Source: Nitrospira sp. Ga0074138 (lineage in GTDB: Bacteria; Nitrospirota; Nitrospiria; Nitrospirales; Nitrospiraceae). From it: 59,911 bases of DNA. The stretch covers positions 1 to 59,911 of the forward strand of contig LNDU01000028.1 in NCBI GenBank assembly GCA_001464735.1. Reading direction: 5' to 3'. The notes under the pieces were generated by a model. That model was not told the origin of the DNA. It saw only the letters and a list, made by a program, of their open reading frames with translations, and did no database searches. This document shows positions 9,700 through 18,785 of this stretch, piece by piece (the stretch's first letter is position 1; every line of letters begins with the position of its first letter). Position numbers and translations under genes: made by a program.

Positions 9700-10116
9700 T
9701 CAGAGACCGACACGTCTCCTCACTTCGTCTCGGATAGCCGATTGGTCCACTTCAAACAACGCCTCGAGCTTCGGAAACAGATGGGCCAGCGGCCCGATAA
9801 ATGGCGCCAGGAGCATATCACGTCGTTCCGTCAACATACCCTCCCCGTCAGCTACCTGCATCTTCCAGTCGGCAATTGCTTTGGAGAGGATGTTGCTCAT
9901 CAACAATTGCTGGCCCGGCGAGCCGACAACCATCCCGACGAGACGACGCTTCAGCACCTCTAGTTCATCCGGTATGGAGACCTTCACGCGCACGCCATGT
10001 GGCGTCGCCCAGGTGGATCGTTGAATCGAATAGTCGTAGGAAAAAACCTGCTCTCGTGGCTCACGAAATGGACCGTTGATCTCCACCGTGGCAAAGGTGT
10101 TGTCAGGTGACGGCAT
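9700..10116 (-). CDS. conserved-looking protein of unknown function
   Basis: This soluble protein of about 138 residues has no recognised family. It is predicted alpha/beta, with a charged C-terminal helix (LEALFEVDQSAIRDEVRRR). The ATG at 10116 follows GAGGAAAG at a workable distance. An in-frame GTG at 10152 is the alternative. A sigma-70-like promoter at 10163-10192 supports transcription. It converges with the preceding gene. Confidence 0.6.
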   Translation of the reverse strand: MPSPDNTFATVEINGPFREPREQVFSYDYSIQRSTWATPHGVRVKVSIPDELEVLKRRLVGMVVGSPGQQLLMSNILSKAIADWKMQVADGEGMLTERRDMLLAPFIGPLAHLFPKLEALFEVDQSAIRDEVRRRVGL

Positions 10117-10162
10117 GATGTACTCGCTTTCCTCAGTGACAATGACACCCACTATCGCTCGT

Positions 10163-10192
10163 ACTATAAGAGCTTGAAGTTGGGGAGGACAA
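10163..10192 (-). promoter_or_regulatory. putative sigma-70 promoter
   Basis: On the minus strand TTGTCC (10187-10192) and TATAGT (10163-10168) are 18 bases apart, about 45 bases before the start at 10116. Confidence 0.4.
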
Positions 10193-10369
10193 GAGGCTAT
10201 CTATATAGTGGGGGCGCAACTGATACAAGGCGAAGGGGAGAGGCTTATTGGTTCAGCAGTTAGAACTTCACGGTTCTCCCATCGCTATGGCAGCGGTGGA
10301 GATCCAGAGCACGAGACAGCGTTCTAACACATTGATATACTCCGACCGAGGATTCCTTCAGGAGAAGGT

Positions 10370-11389
10370 ATGGCCAAAAAAGGCTATCCTGGACTCGTCC
10401 TGGTGCCACCCAGCGATCGAACGATCTTGAGGCGCCGACTGCTCCTTTGTGCGTTGTTCATCATCGCGCTAGTCTGGGGTGCGTCGACACTAGGCGTATG
10501 GCCACTGGTCTCCGACGACAAGGCGAACTGTCAACCAGGCGTCGCACAGGAAGGCTCGAATGGCCCTGCTGAGAAATGTGGCCAACCGCAATCAGCAACG
10601 GAACCGTTACCAAATCAGAACGAGTTCAACCTTACGCCCGTCTCACAGGCTAAAGGCCTGGCTGAATCCAACAATCCTCCACCTTCCCCTCCCCTTGATC
10701 CAGATCAGCACACGCCCCACAGCAAACACAGCCAAGACTTAACGCCTCAATCCTCCGAGCCGGCCGACCGCCCAGCTGACCACAGCGTTGTATCTCCAAC
10801 TAACGAAAAAATAACATCACATGTGCCGGCCTCCAAACCCGCACATGACCAGGATCGCGATGTTCACGTAACCGATCGACCCACGCCACAACACCATCAG
10901 AGCCAAAACTCAACACCCAAGTCCTCCGAGCTAATCAACCATCCCATTGACCACAACATTGCATCATCAGCTAACAAACAATCGACATCAAGCTCATCGA
11001 CCTCAAGGCCTGTTCAAGAATCAGACATCGATGCTCGCCTAGCCGAGCAGGGCGATGCATTTGCCCAGTATCGGCTCGGGCGCTATTACGCACAGCGTGA
11101 CAGGCGCCAGACCCCGGAGTCAGTAAGCTGGTACAAGAAAGCCTTTCCCGGTCTCCACCGCCTGGCTGAGGCCGGCAATGGACAAGCGATGTACGTCCTC
11201 GGTGTCATGTACGCCTATGGACGTGGAGTCACAAGAAGTACGGAGGAAGCACGCCGATGGCTGACCATGGCAGTCGAACACAAGATTACGGCGGCTCAGC
11301 CGGTTCTCGCGAAACTGGCAATTCAACCTCATGGCAATCCCAGTCTGAAAGCAGCAGAACAGGCAAAACACCTCAAGCTGCAGAACTGA
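10370..11389 (+). CDS. membrane-anchored Sel1-repeat protein
   Basis: The 339-residue protein has an N-terminal membrane anchor (about residues 23-43) and a long Pro/Ser/His/Asp-rich spacer (45-220). It ends in Sel1/TPR-like repeats: GDAFAQYRLGRYYAQ and then GNGQAMYVLGVMYAYGRGV, with an EEARRWLTMAVEH helix. Sel1 repeats mediate protein contacts, often at the cell envelope. The spacer contains two tandem imperfect copies of about 57 residues (114-170 and 171-227), visible at DNA level too (the TCCTCCGAGC motif is in both). An AGGAGAAGG ribosome site precedes the ATG. The partner is unknown. Confidence 0.75.
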   Translation: MAKKGYPGLVLVPPSDRTILRRRLLLCALFIIALVWGASTLGVWPLVSDDKANCQPGVAQEGSNGPAEKCGQPQSATEPLPNQNEFNLTPVSQAKGLAESNNPPPSPPLDPDQHTPHSKHSQDLTPQSSEPADRPADHSVVSPTNEKITSHVPASKPAHDQDRDVHVTDRPTPQHHQSQNSTPKSSELINHPIDHNIASSANKQSTSSSSTSRPVQESDIDARLAEQGDAFAQYRLGRYYAQRDRRQTPESVSWYKKAFPGLHRLAEAGNGQAMYVLGVMYAYGRGVTRSTEEARRWLTMAVEHKITAAQPVLAKLAIQPHGNPSLKAAEQAKHLKLQN

Positions 11390-11452
11390 AGCAATCTGGC
11401 CGCTCTCCGATATTGCACCGATTGATACGATCCCATAAAGTGCATCCCTACT

Positions 11453-12181
11453 ATGGTTAACCTTACGCGCCTCAAGACGAAAACACCGAGTCCGTACAAG
11501 CTCACACACATCCAGAGGGACACTCACGACACAAAGACCTTCCGTTTTGAGCTGCCAGCCGACGCCACGCTGGACATGCTACCCGGTGACTTTCTGTACG
11601 TCCATGCCACAATGAGCGGCAAGCAAGTGAAACGCGCCTATACGCCATCGTCGCTGCCAGGTACGACGGGATTCTTCGACCTGACGGTCAAGCGCTATGA
11701 GGCTGGTTCCGTCTCGAAGTACCTCCATGATCAGCAGATTGGCGAGACGGTGCTGATGAGCGGGCCGAACACCGGCGGTCATTGGGTGGATGGCATGGCT
11801 AAACGCGTGGGATTTGTCGCCGGCGGCACTGGCATCACGCCGATGATCTCCATCATTCGTTGGATTCTGACCAAGGAAATCGATGCGGAGCTATTTCTGA
11901 TCGTTGCCAACAAAACAGAAGCGGACATCATCTTCCGACAAGAGTGGGAACGAAACGTCCAAGAACATCCCAACTTTCATTGCCATCACGTCTTGGAACA
12001 GCCCCCTCCTGAATGGTCTGGCAGCATAGGACGAATCACACCCAAAATTCTGCGACACCACCTTCCTGCTGCCGATCCCGGCACCTGTATCTTCCTCTGC
12101 GGCCCTCCTCCGATGGTCGATGCTCTGGAAACAACGCTGAAGGGGCTTGGGTATCCTGAGCAGGCCATTATCCTCCCATAA
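11453..12181 (+). CDS. ferredoxin-NAD(P)H reductase-like flavin oxidoreductase
   Basis: This 242-residue two-domain reductase has an FAD-binding barrel with RAYTPSS (about residues 62-68) and an NAD(P)-binding domain with VAGGTGITPMISI (about 121-133) and the C-terminal CGPPPMVDAL. This is the cytochrome b5 reductase/ferredoxin reductase fold without an iron-sulfur domain. It would move electrons between NAD(P)H and a separate carrier. No partner carrier is adjacent, and the gene stands between the Sel1 gene and the convergent haem operon. Confidence 0.85.
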   Translation: MVNLTRLKTKTPSPYKLTHIQRDTHDTKTFRFELPADATLDMLPGDFLYVHATMSGKQVKRAYTPSSLPGTTGFFDLTVKRYEAGSVSKYLHDQQIGETVLMSGPNTGGHWVDGMAKRVGFVAGGTGITPMISIIRWILTKEIDAELFLIVANKTEADIIFRQEWERNVQEHPNFHCHHVLEQPPPEWSGSIGRITPKILRHHLPAADPGTCIFLCGPPPMVDALETTLKGLGYPEQAIILP

Positions 12182-12230
12182 AGGCCCTCGATCGACTGCA
12201 AAGAGGCCGTTTCCCCTTCCTTCCCTCTCC

Positions 12231-13709
12231 TCATGAACCCTCACTGATAACGGATCGCCTAGATGGACTCTTGCCACCTACAAGATCCTGCACAACGCGT
12301 TCAGCCGCCAACGCCCCATCACGGATACAGTCAGGAATCCCGACACCACGATAGCCGGCCCCTGTGAGGATCAACCCAGGATACCGACTCACTGCGGCAT
12401 CAAGCTGGACCAGTCGGTGCAGGTGACCAATCGTGTACTGGGGCATCGCCTTCCACCATCGATTCACCTCCGTGAAAGTTGGTTCCACTCCGATACCGCA
12501 TACCGCAGCGAGTTCTTCTCTGACTTTGGCCACCAGCGTCTCGTCATCCAACTGAAGAATGTCTTCCCGGCCTACGCCACCGACATAGCATCGCGCCAAC
12601 AGCTGATCCGCCGGAGCGCGATGGGGCCACTTCAGCGACGTCCAGGTTGCGGCAATCAAATCACGCTGCTCTGTTCGCGGGATAATAAATCCGAATCCTT
12701 CGAGGGCACTCGTCAGCGTCCGTGGAAACGCCATCGCAATGGTGGCAGTCGACGCATAGGGAATCATGTCCAATAGTCCACCGGCGATCGGTGTCAATGG
12801 ACGCACCAGTTCCGCTGACACATACGCCGGTGCGGCAAGAACCACGCTATCCGCAGAAAGTGCCGATCCATCCTCCAGGATCAGGTCGTACATCCACCGT
12901 CCTAACTCATGAGATCTCACTCTCAGCGCGTCGACCCGGCACCCTAATCGAAGTTCCACGCCCTGCTGCGTCAATCGACTCGTCAGGGCCGTGACCAAAT
13001 CGCTGAGACCATTCTTCAGACTGACAAACATCGTACGCCCTGGTTGGGCAGTCGAAACCAACGAGGCGGCTTTCTTGGCAGCCATCATGCCGCGAACGAC
13101 GCTGCCGTACTGCTGTTCGAGCTCGAAGAACCGTGGAAACGTAGCCCTCAGACTCATGTGCTCGGCGTCCCCCGCGTAGATCCCGGCCATGAGCGGCTCC
13201 AGTACCCGCTCAAATGCCTGAACACCGAACCGGCGGCGAAGAAACGCAGCCAACGGCTCATCTTCTCTGGAGGAACCAGGCGGAACGGCGAATTCGAGTC
13301 CCATCCGAGCCAGCCCTGACCAGCTCAATAGTCCGCTGTGAAGGAACGACCCCAGTTGTTTTGGGACGAATGACAACAGGCCCTCAGGTAGGTCATGAAG
13401 GCGACCTCTGTACAGAACACAGGCCTTCTTGCCCGTCTGATTGGTATTAATGAGCTGATCGGAAAGGCCGAGCTTCGTACAAAGATCCAGACCGGCCTGT
13501 TTTTGGGACAGGAATGAGTCCGGTCCAGCTTCCGTCACCATCTCGCCAACTCGATGCGTGACGATCTTTCCTCCCCAGGACGATCCGGATTCAAGGATCG
13601 TGCAGCGGAGGATCAGACCGGCCTTTGTCGCCTGCTCTTGGAGTGAAAATGCAGTGGCCAGGCCGGAAATGCCCCCACCTACGATCACGACTGTACGCGG
13701 TCGAGTCAC
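12231..13709 (-). CDS. hemG: oxygen-dependent protoporphyrinogen oxidase
   Basis: The protein (492 residues, HemY-type flavoenzyme) oxidises protoporphyrinogen IX to protoporphyrin IX, the penultimate step of haem synthesis. It starts with an FAD dinucleotide-binding motif (VIVGGGISGLATAFSLQ) and ends with the second FAD motif (ILTGAGYRGVGIPDCI), as usual for this family. The symbol follows common database use; hemY is an equal alternative. Its start overlaps the hemH stop by four bases. It is third in the hemE-hemH-hemG operon. Confidence 0.92.
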   Translation of the reverse strand: MTRPRTVVIVGGGISGLATAFSLQEQATKAGLILRCTILESGSSWGGKIVTHRVGEMVTEAGPDSFLSQKQAGLDLCTKLGLSDQLINTNQTGKKACVLYRGRLHDLPEGLLSFVPKQLGSFLHSGLLSWSGLARMGLEFAVPPGSSREDEPLAAFLRRRFGVQAFERVLEPLMAGIYAGDAEHMSLRATFPRFFELEQQYGSVVRGMMAAKKAASLVSTAQPGRTMFVSLKNGLSDLVTALTSRLTQQGVELRLGCRVDALRVRSHELGRWMYDLILEDGSALSADSVVLAAPAYVSAELVRPLTPIAGGLLDMIPYASTATIAMAFPRTLTSALEGFGFIIPRTEQRDLIAATWTSLKWPHRAPADQLLARCYVGGVGREDILQLDDETLVAKVREELAAVCGIGVEPTFTEVNRWWKAMPQYTIGHLHRLVQLDAAVSRYPGLILTGAGYRGVGIPDCIRDGALAAERVVQDLVGGKSPSRRSVISEGS

Positions 13710-14656
13710 GACTGAATAGGGAGCGAGGATTCGTGTGCAGCCAAGACGTCGCGTAACGTCTCAATGAGTGGAAGAGAGTCGTTCAGCATGGGCATGCGCT
13801 CGAGGTGTATGCCTCTGTTCATCGCCAGCTGCTTGAGTTCGATGTCGATGTCAAAGAGCGTTTCCACATGGTCGCAGATGAAGCCGATAGGCGCCACCAG
13901 CACATACCGGTGTCCCGCGAGCTGGATGGTTTCCAACATTGATTCCACGGTGGGTCCAAGCCAGGGTTCGTTCGATCGTCCCTGGCTTTGATAGGCAAAG
14001 TAAGTCGGTCGGTTCCCCAAATGTTGCGTGACCGCCTCGACCGTGCCTTTGACCTCGTCAGGATAGGGATCCTTCATGGCCACGATCCGTTCCGGCAGAC
14101 TATGCGCGGTAAACAGTACCGGAACGGTTGCTCGCACATCGGCAGGAAACTTCTGAAGCCCTTGCTGGATGCTCTCAACCAGAGCCGCAATCAGTTTAGG
14201 ATGTTGGTTCCAACTCCCAAGATACGTGACAGGGGTACAGTCCTCCAACCCAGCACGAGCCTCTTCGACCTTCTTCCGATAGGCACCGGTACTCAGTGAG
14301 GACTGTTGTGGGGCCATACAAACCCCGATGATCTGTTCCGGCGAGGACTTCAGCAGCTCGGCGTACGTTTCTTTAATAAAAGGATGCCAATGCCGCAACC
14401 CGACATACACTCGGTATCGGCCAGTCCTCGAACTATTCAGCTGTTGCTCTAGTTTCTTTGCCACTTCGTGGGTAATACCGACAGCAGGCGATTTCCCACC
14501 GGTGGCTCGGTACCGTTCACGAATCTCTTCAACCAACTCAGGGGGCGTCGGTCGGCCACCGCGAACATCGAGCAAAAACGGCTCGACGTTCTCCAGACAA
14601 TCGGGCCCACCCATCGCCATGAGGAGAATTGCCGTGGGATGCTCCGTCGTCGCCAT
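13706..14656 (-). CDS. hemH: ferrochelatase
   Basis: HemH inserts ferrous iron into protoporphyrin IX. The 316-residue protein begins MATTEHPTAILLMAMGGP and carries the family signature PIGFICDHVETLFDID with the metal-site His and Glu, plus TAHSLPERI. An upstream in-frame ATG (14782) would add 42 non-conserved residues that run into hemE, so 14656 is chosen. Being next to hemE and hemG, it completes the last steps from uroporphyrinogen, except the coproporphyrinogen oxidase step, which is not in this window. Confidence 0.94.
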   Translation of the reverse strand: MATTEHPTAILLMAMGGPDCLENVEPFLLDVRGGRPTPPELVEEIRERYRATGGKSPAVGITHEVAKKLEQQLNSSRTGRYRVYVGLRHWHPFIKETYAELLKSSPEQIIGVCMAPQQSSLSTGAYRKKVEEARAGLEDCTPVTYLGSWNQHPKLIAALVESIQQGLQKFPADVRATVPVLFTAHSLPERIVAMKDPYPDEVKGTVEAVTQHLGNRPTYFAYQSQGRSNEPWLGPTVESMLETIQLAGHRYVLVAPIGFICDHVETLFDIDIELKQLAMNRGIHLERMPMLNDSLPLIETLRDVLAAHESSLPIQS

Positions 14657-14735
14657 GCCATTCCTTATGAATTCGTCAACCGTCACTTGCGATTCAGAGG
14701 CCGCTGCCGGCCTCTGTGCAAACCGATTGAACGCG

Positions 14736-15761
14736 TTAGCGTTGACTAAGTTTGTGCACCATATCGATCGTGGCAGCGACATGGTCGACGGGTGTCGTGG
14801 GCAGGATGCCGTGACCGAGGTTGAAAATGTGCCCGAGACGTCCCCCGGCTCTCCGCAAGATATCTTCTACACGGCGTTCGATTTCGTGGAGCGGCGCAAA
14901 CAGGACGAGCGGGTCCAGGTTGCCCTGGACGGCGCGATCATGCCCAACCATCGACCAGGCCTCGTCCAGATGAACCCGCCAGTCGATCCCAATGACATCG
15001 CCACCTGCCTCGCGCATCTGCCCAAGAATAGCCGTCGTGCCGGTGCCGAAATGAATCATCGGCACCCCTTCCCGCTTGAGCCCATCGAAAATCCGCTGGA
15101 CGTGCGGCTTCACATATTCGGCATAATCACCGGCCGAGAGACAGCCGACCCAACTATCGAAGAGCTGAATCGCTTGAGCCCCCGCCTTGATCTGTCGCCG
15201 GAGATATCCAGTGAGCACAGACACAAATTTGTCCATGAGGCGATGCCAGGCTGTGGGATCGCCATACATCATCTGTTTGGTATGCAGATAGTTGCGGGAC
15301 CCTCCGCCCTCAATAGCGTAGCTCGCCAGCGTGAACGGCGCACCGGCAAAGCCAATTAGCGGTACCCGCCCATTCAGAGCCCGTCGCGTTTGGCGAATAG
15401 CTTCGGCCACATAGTCAAGTTCATCGCCATCGATTACCTTGAGTCGATCCACAGCCGCTCGGTCTCGAACCGGGTTATGAATGACCGGTCCCTCCCCTTC
15501 CGCAAACTCAAGATTGAGCCCCATGGGTTCCAACGGGAGCAGAATGTCCGCGAAAATGATTGCAGCATCCAAGGGAAATCGATCAATGGGCTGAAGGGTG
15601 ACTTGGGCTGCAAGCTCGGGAGTTTTGCACATCTCGAGGATCGAATGCTTCGCGCGCAACGTCCGATACTCGGACATGTAGCGACCAGCCTGGCGCATAA
15701 ACCAGACCGGTGTACAATCCACCGGTTCGCGGCGACAGGCTTTGAGAAATCGTTCATTCAT
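14736..15761 (-). CDS. hemE: uroporphyrinogen decarboxylase
   Basis: HemE removes four carboxyl groups from uroporphyrinogen III. The 341-residue protein shows the hallmark VWFMRQAGRYM near residue 20 with the substrate-binding Arg residues, and the second signature GFAGAPFTLASYAIEG. It is the first gene of the haem operon. A promoter sits so close to the ATG (15771-15800) that the message may have almost no leader, and no purine-rich ribosome site is visible. Confidence 0.95.
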   Translation of the reverse strand: MNERFLKACRREPVDCTPVWFMRQAGRYMSEYRTLRAKHSILEMCKTPELAAQVTLQPIDRFPLDAAIIFADILLPLEPMGLNLEFAEGEGPVIHNPVRDRAAVDRLKVIDGDELDYVAEAIRQTRRALNGRVPLIGFAGAPFTLASYAIEGGGSRNYLHTKQMMYGDPTAWHRLMDKFVSVLTGYLRRQIKAGAQAIQLFDSWVGCLSAGDYAEYVKPHVQRIFDGLKREGVPMIHFGTGTTAILGQMREAGGDVIGIDWRVHLDEAWSMVGHDRAVQGNLDPLVLFAPLHEIERRVEDILRRAGGRLGHIFNLGHGILPTTPVDHVAATIDMVHKLSQR

Positions 15762-15770
15762 GGTGGTGGC

Positions 15771-15800
15771 ATTTTAGAGACGCACAAGGAGCCCTGTCAA
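15771..15800 (-). promoter_or_regulatory. sigma-70 promoter close to the hemE start
   Basis: On the minus strand a perfect TTGACA (15795-15800) and TAAAAT (15771-15776) are 18 bases apart. Only nine bases separate the -10 element from the hemE ATG. Confidence 0.5.
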
Positions 15801-15905
15801 ACAGACAAGTGCACCTCCACTTTTTTTTGAAGACTTGTCCAAATAGGTAGACAGCGATCGCCAGTCCGGTACAATCAATCCGGCGGAAACTACGCAAAAT
15901 CTGAT

Positions 15906-15934
15906 TTCACTTTTATGACGGTTTTATGTATAAT
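15906..15934 (+). promoter_or_regulatory. putative promoter of the desaturase gene
   Basis: A perfect TATAAT (15929-15934) lies 17 bases after TTTCAC (15906-15911), about 105 bases before the desaturase ATG. The -35 element is weak. Confidence 0.4.
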
Positions 15935-16040
15935 GACTTTCTAACCTATTCGGGACGATCAATCAGCTTAATTGGGACCACGGCTCCCTGTTTCCCACCA
16001 CAGTGACGTTGCCGAATCCCCCGACCTAGAGGAGAATTGT

Positions 16041-17096
16041 ATGTCCGATGTGCAAACGATCAGCTCGACCAAAGCTCCGGATGCCTGGTATTCCGTTCTA
16101 CGATGGTTTGATTCCTGGGCAGGCCTTGAACACACAAAAGTAGAGGGACCTCCCAAGGTAGACTGGATTCGCAGTATTCCCTTCCTTGCCGTACATCTGA
16201 TGTGTGCGGGAGTCATTTGGGTAGGCTGGAGTTGGACCGCGGTCGCCGTCACGGTTGCCTTTTATTATGTCCGGATGTTTGCGATCACCGGGTGGTACCA
16301 TCGCTACTTCTCGCATCGGACGTTCAAGACCTCCCGGACTGTCCAGTTTCTCTTTGCCCTGTTGGGGGGGACCTGCGCACAACGTGGTCCCTTGTGGTGG
16401 GCGGGCCATCATCGCCACCACCACATTTATTCCGATACACCGGAAGATGTGCACTCTCCACGCCAGGGAGGATTTCTCTGGTCGCACATGGGCTGGATTA
16501 TGTCCCAGACTTTTTACGCACCGCGACTGAAGAGCATTGCTGATTTTGCAAAGTTTCCGGAGCTGCGGTTTCTCGACCGGTTTGATGTTCTGATGCCGAC
16601 CATTGCGGGATTTGGGATGTTCGGTCTCGGCCAATTACTGGAAACCTACGCACCCGGACTCGGTACGAATGGGCCTCAGATGCTGATTTGGGGATTTTTC
16701 ATCTCGACCGTCGCATTGGTTCACGGGACCTGCACGATCAATTCCCTGTCCCATGTATATGGATCACAGCGCTATGTCACCGGCGACGATAGCCGAAATA
16801 ACTTCTTTCTGGCCATGATTACGATGGGGGAAGGCTGGCACAACAACCACCACTACTATCCGGCTTCCACCAGACAAGGCTTTTACTGGTGGGAAGTCGA
16901 CATGACCTACTACTGCCTCAAGGCGCTTGAGTGGATGGGATTGGTCTGGGATATCCGCGGTGTCCCAGAGTATGTACGCGAAGGAAAAACCAAACAGGAT
17001 TCAGACCGTAGTGTACTCAAAAAGAAGATCGACGCAGCCGTGAAAGCCACGGAGCTTCCGGCCCCTGAGCCAGAACTTGAGCTGACTCCTCGCTAA
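16041..17096 (+). CDS. acyl-CoA/acyl-lipid desaturase (delta-9 type)
   Basis: This 351-residue integral membrane di-iron enzyme introduces a double bond into fatty-acyl chains, adjusting membrane fluidity. All three histidine boxes are present: HRYFSH (H87-H92), HHRHHH (H123-H128) and HNNHH (H267-H271). Hydrophobic segments near residues 45-85 and 185-235 anchor it. The ATG at 16041 has GAGGAGA upstream; an earlier in-frame ATG at 15972 would add 23 non-conserved residues. Electron donors are not encoded nearby, although a flavin reductase sits 4 kb upstream. Confidence 0.93.
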   Translation: MSDVQTISSTKAPDAWYSVLRWFDSWAGLEHTKVEGPPKVDWIRSIPFLAVHLMCAGVIWVGWSWTAVAVTVAFYYVRMFAITGWYHRYFSHRTFKTSRTVQFLFALLGGTCAQRGPLWWAGHHRHHHIYSDTPEDVHSPRQGGFLWSHMGWIMSQTFYAPRLKSIADFAKFPELRFLDRFDVLMPTIAGFGMFGLGQLLETYAPGLGTNGPQMLIWGFFISTVALVHGTCTINSLSHVYGSQRYVTGDDSRNNFFLAMITMGEGWHNNHHYYPASTRQGFYWWEVDMTYYCLKALEWMGLVWDIRGVPEYVREGKTKQDSDRSVLKKKIDAAVKATELPAPEPELELTPR

Positions 17097-17563
17097 GCCC
17101 AATCTGAATCGCCGTCAGACCTTGGCCGATCTGCAATGTGATCGGCCAGGGTCTCCCGAATTCGTTGACTTTCCCCATCGATTGCCTTCCGCTCTTCATC
17201 GGATAACACCCAGGCCTCACCAGAGCTCAGCTCGAAGCGATAGTGGTCCTTTCTGAGCGTAAACCACTCGACGTAGGGATGCGGCTCCAGATTGGGGTGT
17301 GGATCCAGCGAAATGAGATTCACCGTTCCAACCTGCGGATTCACCATGTCGCCGATGACCTGTCCAGCCATATCGTCATCTTCAAACCGACTATTGCGGA
17401 ATCGAATCACCTCTCCTGCAATATCCGGCTTAAAATTGCCGCTCAAATAAAAATCCACCGGCCCGATCACGGCAAAAACAACCTGACCCACAACCGTCCC
17501 TTCAACGCGGTTATCTAAAAATCCTTCGCGAACCCACCGTCCATTCCCAAATTTTTGTGCCAT
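17093..17563 (-). CDS. protein of unknown function
   Basis: This 156-residue soluble protein has no recognised family. It contains a predicted beta-rich core (residues 15-110, GQVVFAVIGPVDFYLSGNF) and an acidic C-terminus. The ATG at 17563 is preceded by AGGAG at good distance. It follows an EamA permease by 23 bases on the same strand and overlaps the end of the convergent desaturase gene by four bases. A putative bidirectional hairpin lies within its last codons. Confidence 0.65.
   Translation of the reverse strand: MAQKFGNGRWVREGFLDNRVEGTVVGQVVFAVIGPVDFYLSGNFKPDIAGEVIRFRNSRFEDDDMAGQVIGDMVNPQVGTVNLISLDPHPNLEPHPYVEWFTLRKDHYRFELSSGEAWVLSDEERKAIDGESQRIRETLADHIADRPRSDGDSDWA
17121..17150. terminator. 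inverted repeat between convergent genes
   Basis: A stem of nine perfect plus two further pairs (TTGGCCGATC against GATCGGCCAG) with an 8-base loop sits inside the last codons of the 17093-17563 gene, just past the desaturase stop. There is no T-tract, so termination is only a possibility. Confidence 0.3.
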
Positions 17564-17586
17564 ACAACTCCTCCTTATACAAACGA

Positions 17587-18411
17587 TCAACCACCGAACG
17601 CTCCGATCACCACCGCCAACAAGATCAGCGCGCTTCCGATCCACCCTTGAGCATCCAACGTCTCGCCCAGAAAGTACCAGGACAACCAAGCTGCATAGGC
17701 CGGTTCAGACGAAAACAGTAACGCCACCTGCTGTGCCGGCACCTGCTGCTGTGCCCACATCTGAACGGCAAAAGCCAGTGTCGCAAGTACGCCGGTCACT
17801 CCAAGACCAATCAGCAAGACAGCCGTTGGCGAAAAGGCGCTTGCGCTCGCCTCCTCCCACCACGGAGCCGGGAGAAACAGCACCGTCATCGCCACCATCT
17901 GCCACACCAGCAATGATGGCGCGTCGAATTGACGTGTGAACCGCTCGAGACAAATGATGTGTCCCGCGAAGGCAGCGGCGCACCCGAGCGTCATGAGATC
18001 ACCCAGGTTCATAGAGGTGCTCGGTTTCACCAACAACCATAGTCCAACCAACGCGATTGCCGTGGCGAGCACCACCCGTCGGTCGATCCGCATCAGGATC
18101 AACGGGACAAAAATTACATAGAGTGCTGTCAGAAAGGCCGAACTGGACGCAGTCGTATGCTGGAGTCCGACCGTTTGCAATAAGTAGCCAAGAAAGAGGA
18201 AGACCGTGGTGAGCGCGCTCGCCATCAGCAGAGCACGATCATGATGCAGTCGATGGCGACTCACTGCAAACCATAACAGGATCAGCAGAGTGCCCAGGAA
18301 AAATCTGAGCAACAGGAAGGAGAGTGGCGAGATCTGTTCAAGCGCGGCCTTGGTAGCTGGAAAGGTGGCGCCCCAAATGACGGTGGTCAGGAGAAGGGCA
18401 AGTCGCGGCAT
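17587..18411 (-). CDS. EamA/DMT-family membrane permease
   Basis: This 274-residue protein has about ten hydrophobic segments in two repeated halves. The typical DMT start (LLLTTVIWGATFPATKAAL) and the second-half motif LFSSEPAYAAWLSWYFLGE identify the EamA family of metabolite exporters. The substrate cannot be inferred. ATG 18411 is preferred over a TTG six bases earlier. It is followed closely by an unknown gene on the same strand. Confidence 0.88.
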   Translation of the reverse strand: MPRLALLLTTVIWGATFPATKAALEQISPLSFLLLRFFLGTLLILLWFAVSRHRLHHDRALLMASALTTVFLFLGYLLQTVGLQHTTASSSAFLTALYVIFVPLILMRIDRRVVLATAIALVGLWLLVKPSTSMNLGDLMTLGCAAAFAGHIICLERFTRQFDAPSLLVWQMVAMTVLFLPAPWWEEASASAFSPTAVLLIGLGVTGVLATLAFAVQMWAQQQVPAQQVALLFSSEPAYAAWLSWYFLGETLDAQGWIGSALILLAVVIGAFGG

Positions 18412-18495
18412 AGTCAATGTTGAATGATCACTTATGAATGTTGGACGAACCCGGACAGGTCAGCATTCATAGTAACCTTTCACCATTGCACACCT

Positions 18496-18699
18496 TTATG
18501 GTTTGCACAGAGGACACAGCCGGTCTCGGTTGACTCCAGCCTGTTCCATGGCACGAAGCGCCCGCTCTTTATCGGGATAGTCGAACCATCCCCCTTCCCA
18601 AAAATCGCTGGACGTTGAGACGGACGGTACTTCCGAGCACCGGTCTCGGTGGAGCGTCACACGATCAATCGAGCGGGCAATGTGAACCCAGTAGATCAT
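18496..18699 (-). CDS. small protein with C-terminal CPLC
   Basis: This 67-residue protein ends in CPLCKP and has an amphipathic middle (YPDKERALRAMEQAG). No family was recognised and the ribosome site is weak. It is kept because the composition looks protein-like and the spacing fits the neighbouring small gene. Confidence 0.4.
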   Translation of the reverse strand: MIYWVHIARSIDRVTLHRDRCSEVPSVSTSSDFWEGGWFDYPDKERALRAMEQAGVNRDRLCPLCKP

Positions 18700-18785
18700 G
18701 TTAACCGGTGAGGGGTAAGGGGTGAGTGGTAAGGAGCTTTCACAGCTGGATCACGCCTTACTCCTGACCCCTGACCAGCTCACGG
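18697..18785. repeat. G/T-rich imperfect inverted repeat
   Basis: Short G/T-rich units (GGGGTAAGG, GGGGTGAG, GGTAAGGAG) on the left face matching C/A-rich units (CCTTACTCCTGACCCCTGACC-like) on the right about 35 bases later, so the region can fold into a long imperfect hairpin. It lies between two small minus-strand genes. Confidence 0.4.
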
